A stretch of DNA of 16,632 nt from Verrucomicrobiota bacterium. GTDB taxonomy: Bacteria > Verrucomicrobiota > Verrucomicrobiia > Chthoniobacterales > UBA10450. Shown here in pieces: positions 1 to 9,200 of the stretch (its first letter is position 1; each line of letters begins with the position of its first letter). Position numbers and translations under genes: made by a program. The notes beneath the pieces were generated by a model that saw only the letters and a list, made by a program, of their open reading frames with translations, was not told where the DNA came from and did not search any database. The stretch spans positions 1-16,632 of the forward strand of contig QHRC01000054.1 in the NCBI GenBank assembly GCA_003219995.1, written 5' to 3'.

Positions 1-64
1 GCCTCACTCGCACTGGTTTTTGGCTTTGCAAGAGCCCTTTGCTCCGCTACCTTCGGCGTCCGCC

Positions 65-2314
65 ATGCGAATGCCGGCTCGTTTGTTCCTTGCACTACTT
101 TTTTTGGCGGCTGGCTTGGCCAAGGGAGCGATCAAGACTCCGGAAAATTCACCGATCGAAATTACGTCCACCGGCGAAACCAAGTATGAGGATGGGCTGG
201 CCACAGCGCGAGACAATGTCGCTATTCATGTCGGCGACACGGACATCTATGCCGATTATGCACAGTACAATTCACACACACACGAAGTGCTGGCGGAAGG
301 CCACGTCCGAATCTATCGCGATTCCAATCTTTACCTGGCCGAGAGCGGTATTTACAACATCGACACAAAACAGATTCGCGCGACCAACATGCGAACCGAA
401 TCGGATCCATATTTTGTAAGCGGTCAAAATGTCAGGGAAATTTCCGAGAACGGCTACTTGGTGGAAAACGGAACCTTCACGACGCATGATTCCCCGAACG
501 CCAATTTCCATCTTCGGGCGCACACGATTCGAGTTTACGAGAAAGACCGTGTCGTTTTTCAAAATGTGACCTTCTACGTCGGCGACGTGCCGATTTTTTG
601 GTGGCCTTATTTGTACCAATCGCTCAATGACGCGTTCAGCTTTACGGTCTCACCGGCGTTTTTGAGCTCATGGGGGCCATCGCTCCTCACGCAAGTGACG
701 TTCCCGATCCATGAGAACATCAAAGGACGCGTTCGGCTAGACTACCGGGTCCGGCGCGGCGTGGCTATCGGCTTCGAATCGGACATCGATTACGGCAAAG
801 ACAACAGCAGCTGGGCCAAGCTCAAGACCTATTATCTACAGGACCAAAATCCGTTACTAAATCGAACGAACCTGCCACGTGGCGCAGTTCCGACCGGGCG
901 CTACCGGGTTAGCCTGGAGGACCGAACAGAGTTCACTGACAATATCTACGGCATCATTGACATGACCAAGCTGAGTGACGCCTTTGTGATGCAGGATTTC
1001 TACCAGAATGAGTTCCGCATCAACCCTGTTCCCGATAATGTGGTTGCGTTAGCCAAGACCGACCCGTTTTACACGCTAACCGCGATCGGGCGTTTTCAGG
1101 CGAACAATTTCTTTGAGCAAACAGAACGGTTGCCGGAAGTGGTTCTGGACATCAAGCGGCACGCACTTTTTGGTGGGCCTATTTTCTACGAAGGCGAAAG
1201 TGGATTTGCTGACCTGCGACGAGAATTTCCCGTCGATTCGCGTTTTGAGAGTTATGACACAACTCGTTTCGATACTTTCCACCAACTTCTCTATCCAAAC
1301 ACATACTTCGGCTGGCTTTCCATCGTGCCGCGCGTTGGTTTCCGAGGCACCTACTATAGCGATACCCGCGACCTCGGGAAAACTATCTTCGGCCCAAGCT
1401 CAAATCCGCTGGTCCCAGATTTCCTTCTGCCAGATCCGACCCTCGCGAAACCAATTGTTTTCGGGGGCGACACCTTCCGGACGGTGTTTAACGCTGGAGC
1501 GGAAGCATCTTTTAAAATCTCGCGTGATTGGGAGGATGTCCAAAGCCGGGCGTTCGGCCTTGATGGGCTTCTCCACGTGATTCAACCATTCACGAACTTC
1601 TCTTACGCTTCGGAAAATGGGCCCAACCCCGCTTCGATTCTGCAGTTCGATCGATTTGAACCTTCCACCCAACTTCGCCCAATCGATTTCCCACAATTCA
1701 CTTCGATTGACTCGATCGATAATTGGACGGTCTGGCGCTTCGGCGTCCGCAATCGCCTCGAGACGCGGCGCGACGATGAGACTGTCACCTGGCTCGAAGT
1801 CGATACATTTTTTGACGTAAACTTCGACAACCCGTACGATCGCACGCCGTATTCGAACTTTTTTAACAATATTCGCTTCGCCCCGCTGCCCTGGGTCGCG
1901 TTCAACGTCAACTCTCAAATTCCGGCTTTCGACAAGGGTTTTACGGAAGTCAATACGAGCGTGACCGTGCAACCGATGGCGAATTTGCAATTGAGCGCTT
2001 CGCATCGCTATTTGAATGATAACCCTTCCTTCCTCGACAGCAGCTTGTTCGTCGTCGGTGGATATTATCGCCTCGATGAAAACTGGGGGGTAGGCGTTCA
2101 GGAAGTCTACGAAGAGGCAACCGGAGTTCTTGAGCAACAGCGTTATTCTGTCTACCGCGATCTAACAAACTGGGTAGCCTCTTTTGGCGCCGTGATTCGA
2201 GACAACGCAGGTGTAAAAGAATACGGCGTGCTGTTTACCTTCACCCTTAAAGCATTTCCGAAAGTCGGGTTCGACTTGAATTTCGACCCGGCGGGGGCAG
2301 GCCAGGGCCCATGA
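65..2314 (+). CDS. lptD: LPS-assembly outer-membrane protein LptD (OstA family)
   Basis: This is the outer-membrane beta-barrel that receives lipopolysaccharide from the periplasmic Lpt bridge and inserts it into the outer leaflet. I start it at ATG 65 (749 residues), which opens directly into a signal peptide with a hydrophobic LFLALLFLAAG core and a likely cleavage after A-K-G; ATG 71 is equally possible, and the frame is also open from TTG 20. Residues of roughly 35-150 form the LptA-like OstA jellyroll, with the typical alternating strands (ATARDNVAIHVGDTDIYADY). The following VGDVPIFWWPYLYQ matches the conserved segment entering the barrel. The rest is aromatic-rich amphipathic strand pattern, and the last strand ends in DLNF before a short Gly/Pro tail. 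The whole protein has no cysteine, so it cannot form the disulfides used by the E. coli protein. No Shine-Dalgarno is visible. The ugd gene follows after 88 bases. Confidence 0.9.
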   Translation: MRMPARLFLALLFLAAGLAKGAIKTPENSPIEITSTGETKYEDGLATARDNVAIHVGDTDIYADYAQYNSHTHEVLAEGHVRIYRDSNLYLAESGIYNIDTKQIRATNMRTESDPYFVSGQNVREISENGYLVENGTFTTHDSPNANFHLRAHTIRVYEKDRVVFQNVTFYVGDVPIFWWPYLYQSLNDAFSFTVSPAFLSSWGPSLLTQVTFPIHENIKGRVRLDYRVRRGVAIGFESDIDYGKDNSSWAKLKTYYLQDQNPLLNRTNLPRGAVPTGRYRVSLEDRTEFTDNIYGIIDMTKLSDAFVMQDFYQNEFRINPVPDNVVALAKTDPFYTLTAIGRFQANNFFEQTERLPEVVLDIKRHALFGGPIFYEGESGFADLRREFPVDSRFESYDTTRFDTFHQLLYPNTYFGWLSIVPRVGFRGTYYSDTRDLGKTIFGPSSNPLVPDFLLPDPTLAKPIVFGGDTFRTVFNAGAEASFKISRDWEDVQSRAFGLDGLLHVIQPFTNFSYASENGPNPASILQFDRFEPSTQLRPIDFPQFTSIDSIDNWTVWRFGVRNRLETRRDDETVTWLEVDTFFDVNFDNPYDRTPYSNFFNNIRFAPLPWVAFNVNSQIPAFDKGFTEVNTSVTVQPMANLQLSASHRYLNDNPSFLDSSLFVVGGYYRLDENWGVGVQEVYEEATGVLEQQRYSVYRDLTNWVASFGAVIRDNAGVKEYGVLFTFTLKAFPKVGFDLNFDPAGAGQGP

Positions 2315-2402
2315 GCGAGACAGGACAAAGAATGTCGCGCTGTCCAGACTCGGCCCGACCACCGCTTCATCACGCCTGAACCGCCGCGCCATTTCATTCG
2401 CG

Positions 2403-3716
2403 ATGGACATTTCAATCATTGGTTCCGGTTACGTCGGCCTTGTTACCGGAGCTTGCTTTGCCGACGTCGGTCACAACGTTTTGTGCGTCGACAACGATCC
2501 GCGCAAAATCGACGTCCTGCAGGCCGGAAAAGTGCCGATCTACGAACCCGGCCTGGAGGAAGTAATCCATCGCAACGTCTCCGCTCATCGCTTGCGTTTT
2601 ACCGGAAGCATTCGCGAAGGCGTCGAAAATTCACAGATCGTTTTCATTGCCGTGCCCACGCCACAACAGCCCGATGGCGATGTCGATCTTAGCTTCATCG
2701 AAAAGGTCGCGCGCGAGATCGCAGGCGTCTTGACCAGCTACCGCGTCATTGTCGATAAAAGCACTGTGCCTGTGAAAACAGGTGAAAAAGTCGCCGCATC
2801 CATTAAACGTTACAATCGCCATCGCGCGAAGTTTGACGTGGTCAGCAATCCTGAGTTTTTGCGCGAAGGCTGCGCCGTGGCCGATTTGATGCATCCGGAC
2901 CGAATTGTCATTGGAGCTCAAAGCGAACACGCCATCGACCTGATGAAGAAGGTCTACGAACCATTCATGGCACCAATTCTCGTCACCGACATTAACAGTG
3001 CCGAGCTCATCAAACACGCGGCCAATTCGTTTCTCGCGCTAAAGATTTCCTACATTAATGCCGTTTCGGCCATTTGTGAGGCGAGTGGCGCCGATGTCGA
3101 AAAAGTCGCCGACGGAATTGGAATGGACCGGCGCATTGGCCGTGATTTTCTGAATGCTGGAATCGGCTACGGCGGCTCATGTTTCCCCAAGGATATCGCT
3201 GCATTTATCACGATAAGCGAACAACTTGGTGTTCCGTTTAACTTGCTCAAGGAAGTGCAGCGGATTAATGCGGCGCAGAAAGAGCGTTTTCTCAAAGTCA
3301 TACGAGAAACACTTTGGGTCCTACGCGAAAAGAAAATCGCCGTCTGGGGCCTCACGTTCAAACCGGACACCGACGACATTCGCTCCTCTGTCGCGATTGA
3401 GCTGGTGACGAATCTTTTGCGCGAAGGCGCGCACATCACCGCATACGATCCAAAAGGTATGGAAAAGGCACGCGGGGTGAAAACTATCGAGGGCGTTACC
3501 TTCGCAGCTTCTGCTCTCGAAGCGGTCGATGGTGCCGAAGCGCTGATTATTGCCACGGAATGGAGCGAATTCGCGAATGTCGATCTTGTTCTGGTAAAGC
3601 AAAGAATGATTACGCCGATCGTTTTTGATGGACGAAATTTGTTCGATTCCGAGACGATGGGTCAGCTCGGCTTCCGCTATCATTCCATTGGCCGCGCCAG
3701 CATCACGCCACACTGA
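2403..3716 (+). CDS. ugd: UDP-glucose 6-dehydrogenase
   Basis: This cytoplasmic enzyme oxidises UDP-glucose to UDP-glucuronate in two NAD+-dependent steps and so supplies acidic sugar for surface or exopolysaccharide. The 437 residues are full length for the family. The N-terminal Rossmann fold opens with the dinucleotide motif GSGYVGLVTG (residues 7-16), and the acidic VDND (29-32) ends the second strand. K204 and N208 lie in SAELIKHAANSF. The catalytic cysteine C260 and D264 lie in GYGGSCFPKD, with the spacing of characterised bacterial enzymes. The C-terminal UDP-binding Rossmann domain begins near VWGLTFKPDTDDIRSS. The start is ATG 2403, with no Shine-Dalgarno upstream. It lies downstream of lptD and 23 bases before rsmB, so it may be co-transcribed. 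Placement next to lptD fits an envelope role, although I see no glycosyltransferase in the window. Confidence 0.96.
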   Translation: MDISIIGSGYVGLVTGACFADVGHNVLCVDNDPRKIDVLQAGKVPIYEPGLEEVIHRNVSAHRLRFTGSIREGVENSQIVFIAVPTPQQPDGDVDLSFIEKVAREIAGVLTSYRVIVDKSTVPVKTGEKVAASIKRYNRHRAKFDVVSNPEFLREGCAVADLMHPDRIVIGAQSEHAIDLMKKVYEPFMAPILVTDINSAELIKHAANSFLALKISYINAVSAICEASGADVEKVADGIGMDRRIGRDFLNAGIGYGGSCFPKDIAAFITISEQLGVPFNLLKEVQRINAAQKERFLKVIRETLWVLREKKIAVWGLTFKPDTDDIRSSVAIELVTNLLREGAHITAYDPKGMEKARGVKTIEGVTFAASALEAVDGAEALIIATEWSEFANVDLVLVKQRMITPIVFDGRNLFDSETMGQLGFRYHSIGRASITPH

Positions 3717-3739
3717 GCGCATTATCCGTGGTGAAGCGC

Positions 3740-4993
3740 ATGGCACAACCGTCCGCTCGCCGGACCGCGCTGGCGGCGCTGCGGGGGTGGCGAAGCGAAA
3801 AGCGCTTCGCCGATTCGGTCATCACTAAGCTGCTGGCTCAGACAGAGCTCGATCTGCGGGACCGCGCTTTTGCGCTGGAATTATTTTACGGCGTCCTGCG
3901 TAACGCAACGCTGCTTGATTTTTGGATCGGTCGCTTGCGTCAGTCCCCGCTCGATATCGATCTTCGCGATCTTCTTCGGCTCGGTCTTTACCAGCTCTTT
4001 TTTCTTAGAACATCCGAGCACGCGGCGGTCCACGAAACGGTCGAGCTCGCGCCGAAAAGTCGTCGGGGATTAATCAACGCAATCCTTCGAACGGCGGCGC
4101 GTCGGCAAGATGAATTGCGTTCACAAGCAAGCAGGCAGTGCTTGGCGCTCCGCACGTCTCATCCACGATTTCTGGTCGCACGTTGGGAACAGAACTTCGG
4201 GCCCGAAGCCGCAGAAGCCTTGTGCACTTGGAATAACCGCCCGCCGCCTCTGTATGCCCGCATCAATCGATTGAAAATCGGCCGCGCAGGCTTTCATCGG
4301 GCTTATCCAGAAGCCAGGCCGCTATCGGGCAATCCACATTTTGTGGAATTTGATCACATCCCGACTGAGGCTCTTGCTCAGGGTCATTGCTACATTCAAG
4401 ACCCAAGCACAGCCATTGCCTGCCAGCTTCTCGATCCGCAACCTGGAGAAAAGGTTCTCGACGTGTGTGCGGCGCCGGGTGGAAAAACGAGTTACGTCGC
4501 GGAAATAATGCGAAATCGCGGTGCGATCGTTGCCTGCGACCGGGCGGCCGAGCGCCTCGCCATTCTCGAAGAAAATCTCGCGCGACTCGGCGCTGGAATT
4601 GCCCGGGTTTTTCATTTCGATTGGACATGCGGGCGCATCCCGAAAGAAATTGTTGAGATCGCTCCCTTCGACCGCCTCTTGATCGACGTCCCTTGCAGCA
4701 ACACCGGGGTGATGCGACGCCGCGTGGATGTTCGATGGCGAATAAGAGCGGCGGACTTTGTTCGCATGCAGGAGCAGCAACTCAAAATTGTCCGCACAGC
4801 TCTCCCCCTGTTGAAGGCCGCCGGGGTACTTGTCTACAGTACGTGCAGTCTTGAGCCGGAAGAAAATGAGAACGTCGTGCAACAACTCTTGCGTGAATTA
4901 GCAAACTCGCGACAAATGGACGCTCGATCATCTCTTCCGTTCCGAGACGGCTTTGATGGTGCGTTTGTGGCGAAACTTGTCCGGACCGGCTAG
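3740..4993 (+). CDS. rsmB: 16S rRNA (cytosine-967-C5)-methyltransferase RsmB
   Basis: This enzyme transfers a methyl group from S-adenosylmethionine to C5 of a cytosine in 16S rRNA during ribosome assembly. Numbered from ATG 3740 (417 residues), about 5-120 form a NusB-like RNA-binding domain, with RAFALELFYGVLRN, AVHETVELA and GLINAILR as its recognisable helices. The C-terminal Fmu/NOL1 methyltransferase domain has SAM motif I DVCAAPGGKTS (241-251), motif IV DVPCSNTG with C319, and motif VI YSTCSLEPEENE with C369. In this family the motif VI cysteine is the nucleophile and the motif IV cysteine assists product release. Both are present, so the enzyme looks active. In-frame GTG codons at 3728 and 3731 are alternative starts. 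The fused NusB plus Fmu architecture separates it from RsmF-type enzymes. A GC-rich hairpin follows the stop codon. Confidence 0.93.
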   Translation: MAQPSARRTALAALRGWRSEKRFADSVITKLLAQTELDLRDRAFALELFYGVLRNATLLDFWIGRLRQSPLDIDLRDLLRLGLYQLFFLRTSEHAAVHETVELAPKSRRGLINAILRTAARRQDELRSQASRQCLALRTSHPRFLVARWEQNFGPEAAEALCTWNNRPPPLYARINRLKIGRAGFHRAYPEARPLSGNPHFVEFDHIPTEALAQGHCYIQDPSTAIACQLLDPQPGEKVLDVCAAPGGKTSYVAEIMRNRGAIVACDRAAERLAILEENLARLGAGIARVFHFDWTCGRIPKEIVEIAPFDRLLIDVPCSNTGVMRRRVDVRWRIRAADFVRMQEQQLKIVRTALPLLKAAGVLVYSTCSLEPEENENVVQQLLRELANSRQMDARSSLPFRDGFDGAFVAKLVRTG

Positions 4994-5011
4994 GTAGCGA
5001 GCCGGGCTCAC

Positions 5012-5029
5012 CGCCGGTTGCATCCGGCG
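5012..5029 (+). other. Intergenic GC-rich hairpin after rsmB
   Basis: CGCCGG-TTGCAT-CCGGCG is a perfect 6-bp stem with a 6-base loop, beginning 19 bases after the rsmB stop codon. A second small palindrome, GAGCCGGGCTC, lies just upstream at 4999-5009. No T-tract follows, so it is not a canonical intrinsic terminator. It could stabilise the upstream mRNA end or assist a factor-dependent stop. Short GC-rich stems also arise by chance in such DNA. Confidence 0.3.
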
Positions 5030-5053
5030 CGTCCAATGGAATCATAAACGCCT

Positions 5054-6184
5054 ATGCATGATGCCCGCTTCGACACGCTCGCCAAGCTTCTGGTTGACTA
5101 TTCCATTCGCCTTAAGCGCGATGAAAACGTTTTGATCGAACCGTTTGACGTCCCTGATGAAATGACTATCGCGCTTATTCGCGCGGCCCGAAGCATTGGC
5201 GCAGTTCCATTCGTGCAAATCCACCGCGCCCGCGTCAGCCGCGCTCTCGCACTCGGGGCGTCGGATCGACAACTAAAGCTGCTGGCAAAACACGAGCTGG
5301 CGCGAATGAAAAAGATGAGCGCGTATATTGCGGTGCGTGGCAGCAACAACATCACCGAATTATCGGACGTGTCAGCAGAGCGGATGAAATTGATCGCCAA
5401 GACGATGCGACCGGTGCAGGACCAAAGAGTTAAAAGAACAAAGTGGGTCGTCTTGCGCTGGCCAACGCCATCAATGGCTCAACTTGCTGGAATGAGCACG
5501 GAGGCTTTCGAAGACTTTTATTTCAAAGTCTGCACCTTGGATTATCGCAAACTGCGACCTGGTATGAAGGCGCTCAAGGCACTGATGGAGAAAACAGATT
5601 GCGTCGAGATTAAAGGACCTGGGACCGATCTCCGCTTCAGCATCAAAGGAATTCCGGCTGTGATCTGTGGGGGGGATCGCAACATCCCCGACGGCGAGGT
5701 TTTCAGTTGTCCCGTGAAAAATTCTGTTCAGGGACACGTTACCTTCAACGCACCGAGCATTTATCAGGGCATCAGTTTCGATGGAATCCGCCTGGAGTTT
5801 CACGATGGAAAGATTGTCCATGCCACAAGCAATCAAACAAAGAAACTGAATAAGATTCTCAATTCAGACGCCGGCGCCCGTTATATCGGTGAGTTTTCGC
5901 TCGGGTTTAATCCGCACGTTCTGGAACCGATGCGTGATATCTTGTTTGATGAAAAAATCGCCGGCTCATTCCACTTCACACCTGGTCAAGCGTACGAAGA
6001 AGCCGACAATGGAAATCGAAGCCAGGTTCATTGGGACATGGTCAGCCTCCAGCGGCCGGAATATGGCGGTGGGGAGATTTATTTCGACGGTAAATTGATC
6101 CGGCGCGACGGAGAATTTCTGCCTAAACAGCTACGATCTTTAAATCGCGGCCGCTTTGCCAAGCGTTCTACGCGTCCGAGATAG
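5054..6184 (+). CDS. M29-family metallo-aminopeptidase
   Basis: This is a cytoplasmic dinuclear-metal aminopeptidase of the thermophilic aminopeptidase (AmpS/AmpT/PepS) family, which removes N-terminal residues from peptides. All family metal ligands can be placed: E215 in NIPDGEVF, E280 in [11 protein letters not shown]307 and Y314 in FHFTPGQAY (the usual seven-residue spacing), and H326 and D328 in the HWDMV motif. At 376 residues it is shorter than the roughly 410 usual for characterised members, mainly between the H/Y pair and HWD and at the ends. The start is ATG 5054, with no Shine-Dalgarno. A run of seven G at 5669-5675 falls inside the gene, but the frame is intact. It is the last plus-strand gene before the convergent junction with the TPR gene. 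Substrate specificity cannot be read from the sequence. Confidence 0.9.
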   Translation: MHDARFDTLAKLLVDYSIRLKRDENVLIEPFDVPDEMTIALIRAARSIGAVPFVQIHRARVSRALALGASDRQLKLLAKHELARMKKMSAYIAVRGSNNITELSDVSAERMKLIAKTMRPVQDQRVKRTKWVVLRWPTPSMAQLAGMSTEAFEDFYFKVCTLDYRKLRPGMKALKALMEKTDCVEIKGPGTDLRFSIKGIPAVICGGDRNIPDGEVFSCPVKNSVQGHVTFNAPSIYQGISFDGIRLEFHDGKIVHATSNQTKKLNKILNSDAGARYIGEFSLGFNPHVLEPMRDILFDEKIAGSFHFTPGQAYEEADNGNRSQVHWDMVSLQRPEYGGGEIYFDGKLIRRDGEFLPKQLRSLNRGRFAKRSTRPR

Positions 6185-6212
6185 GCAGCAGGATTTTGCG
6201 GTTCGAAATACC

Positions 6213-6250
6213 CTAGCGTCCGCTAGATCACGCCCCGCTTCGGGCCGTGA
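6213..6250. terminator. Two adjacent hairpins at a convergent gene end (possible bidirectional terminator)
   Basis: CTAGCG-TC-CGCTAG (6213-6226) is a perfect inverted repeat that contains the minus-strand stop codon of the TPR gene. Immediately beside it, 6228-6250 forms a 10-position stem with one C-C mismatch and a CTT loop; this stem encodes the last residues of that protein. Both lie between the convergent aminopeptidase and TPR genes. There is no T-tract on either side, so a function in termination or 3' end protection is inferred from position and stem strength only. Confidence 0.35.
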
Positions 6251-9200
6251 CCGAGCAGATTGAGCTGCAGCATGCCTATCTCGCCACCGCCGGTGAGCTG
6301 CAAATTTGCGATCTCGAACATCGGAGCCCCTTCTGAGCCGGGACCGGCACCGGGCAGTTGCACGGAAACCTGTTTGGAAGTCGAATTTAGGACAAGGGAT
6401 GCGATCTCAAACGATGGCGAAAATTCGACGGTCGCGATCTGAAACGAGGCTGTGACCAGAACGGACGCCTGGCCCGGCTGCGATGGAGTAAGCTGAACAG
6501 GTGCGGCCTCAAAATTCGAGACAAGTTGTAACCCTGCCACCGTGAACGAAGACGAACCTGTGGCTGTTGGCCTTTGCTGTTGAGACGGGGTCAACCGAAG
6601 AGTGCCGAGCGACCCTCCCGTGGGCTGAATCTTTGCGATCTCGAAAGTAACCTGCAAATTCATCGCCGGCTGCACCTGCTGGGAAGGGGCCAGGCGCATC
6701 GTAACAATCTTGGATATCGGCCGTACTTGCAAAGCACCCATCTTGAAGGTTGGCGTCAGTTGCATCGAGGCGATCTCAAATGAGAAAGTGAGTTGCACAG
6801 CCGTTTGCATGGTGGTGTCAGCGAGCTGCGTCGCGCCTGGGGCGGCTGGTGTTCTGATTACTGGAGTAGCGGTTGGGATTTGGGTCGGTTCAGGCATGGT
6901 TAGAGATGAGGTTGGTTGCGGGACGGAGGGCTCAGTGGAAATTGTTATTGGGTTAAGAGACGGCGCGTCGACATCCTCGGCTATGAGCGGTTCTGTCGCA
7001 AGGACGGGTATTTGATGCGGAATGGGTTGTCCTTGCCCGATGGGTTCCAGCGTTTCCGTTTCGGATTCCAGCGATTCCGTTGATTCCGTTTCCGGTTCCA
7101 GCAGGTCCACTTCAGGTTCCACGTTAGAATCGATAGGTTCCACGACCGGGGCGACGGCCGCCTCAAAAACGGTGGGAGATTCGTTCTTCGATTCGATGGG
7201 ATCGTGCATTTCAGGCAGCGGCGGCGAAACGAATGGAAGGCCCGCGTCCGGGGTAAATCCAAAGCTAGGTGGTTCAACCGCTTGTTCGGTCACAGAGCCA
7301 ACCGCGGCCTCAGGAAGGTGTTGGGCGACCGCCATCAGCTCTACCGCAACATCGGCAGCAGGCGGGGCCACAGGTTCCGGGACCTCGGCTGTCAGAGTCG
7401 AATTTCCAGTGAAGCTGTGGGCTGATTTTCCTACCGCCAGAACGCCGCGACGTAACGAAGGTTCGGAAGCCTTCAATTGTAACGACACTTGGGGGGGCCC
7501 ACCAATGAGACGAGTGCTCGCTGCTGGTCCTTGCGTTTGGGACGATGGGATCTCGACTTCATCCACGCTAGGCCCGCTCACCTGCGCGGCATGACGAAAA
7601 ACCGGGAGATTTATCGTGCGGCGGCGAATCTCAGGAACAATCACCCAAGCCAACAAGAAGATGCCGGCCAAGAGCAAGCCGCCGACAAGTAATCTCTGCG
7701 GGGTTTCACCGATGGTTGGCCGCGACCACTCGCGAACCCGAGCTGGCGCAAGAACAGTAGCCGGCGTCGCACCAACAACAGGTCCTGCCGATGCTTGCCG
7801 TGGCACATTCGCTGCCGGGATCGCATTTTTCTCGCCTTGGCCGACAGGAGCAGTTTCAACGACTGCAGATTTGACTGGCTCGGATGCCGCGACCGGTGTT
7901 TCCACCGTGGGCGAGAGCGCGGCAACTGGAGCAGCAGGAAGCTCTTCCGGCTTAGCCGGAGTTCCCGCCGCGATGGATTGGTTTGAGGCAACGGCAGGCA
8001 CCTGTATGACTGCGCTAGGAGATTCGGCCGCTCGCGAAGTTGTCGCCTCCATCCCAGCGATCGGGCGATTCGCGGCCGCTGCAGAAGGACGTGAAGATTC
8101 GGCCTTTGCTTGTTTCCGTGCTTTGTTTGCGGCGACAGCAGCGCCTGGAATAGGACTGGGTTCGATTGCGGGGAAAGACTCATTTTGCGCCGACATTACA
8201 GCGGCTTCGGTCGCCGGAGCCACAGAAGCGACGATGGCCGGACTTTGCATCCAGCCGAGATCATAAAACGCATCCGCAAAAAGGTTGTTCAAAGCGGGCG
8301 AATAAATCTTCTTCGCCGACGTGATCCAGTCGGTCGCTTTGTTTGGATTGTTGTGCTTAAACTCCCAGGCCGCCTGGGCATAGTAAAGAGCCGGCGTATC
8401 TCCTGTGAACTGAAATTGTTCCATCATCTTTTGCGCGCGACTCTCTTTGTCTTCGAGCAAAAGAGTCATGTAGATCTTGAACTTAATAATCTGTGCGGCC
8501 TGATTCCTGTCGCCTCCCGGCGTTTGTTGAAAGAGCGTTTCGAACCGCTCGCGCGCCTTGATATAATCTTTTTTCTTAAATGGAATTTGCGCGAGATTAT
8601 ATTGCGCTTCGCGAAATTTCGGATCGATCTTCGAGGCCTTTTTAAACGCTGTTTCTGCTTCGTCGAATTGCTTCTGCTCCATCAAAATCTCACCGCGCAA
8701 ATTAACGATCGGCGCTTGATTCGGGTTGGATGCATCGGCTTCGTCGATGAATTTTTGGGCTGTCGCTAAGTCGCGCTGTTGCAGAGCTTGTTGGGCTTGT
8801 TCGAACCTTGATCGTGCAAAAGCTTTAGTCTTTGCTGCGCGCTCGGCGCTGGTGGTTAACGGTAGCGAAGCGCGGGTCTGCCCAGCGGGCTTTTGCAGCC
8901 AGCCGACTTCATACAATGATTCGGCAAAAAGCTTGTTCAATTGCGGAGAAAAGTTCTTCTCCGCCGCACTCATCCAATCTTTGGCTTCCTTTATATTTTT
9001 GTGCTGAAGCGCAATCGCGGCGTTTCCGTAATGCGCCGCTGGCGTATCGGACGAAAGCTCGAATTTGGCCAGAATCGCGTCGACCATGTTCTCTTTTCCC
9101 TCCAGCAAATACGTCAGCAGAACTTTGTATTGAATAAGTTGCGCCGCGTCCCCCTCCAGATCAGACACGTTGCTCGAGAGAAGCTGCTGGAAACGACTGC

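Noticed and set aside
1400..2137. 245-codon minus-strand frame inside lptD
   Set aside because: It is antisense to the beta-barrel region, has no family features, and lptD is convincing.
5669..5675. Seven-G run in the aminopeptidase gene (and a similar one near 7491-7497 in the TPR gene) as phase-variable tracts
   Set aside because: Both are short, both frames are intact, and neither gene is a typical phase-variable surface gene.
7022..8266. Long plus-strand open frames (190 and 216 codons) opposite the TPR gene
   Set aside because: They are antisense shadows of Pro/Ala/Glu/Ser-rich codons; the translations are Ser/Gly/Ala-rich with no recognisable domain, while the minus strand gives a signal peptide, TPRs and a membrane helix.
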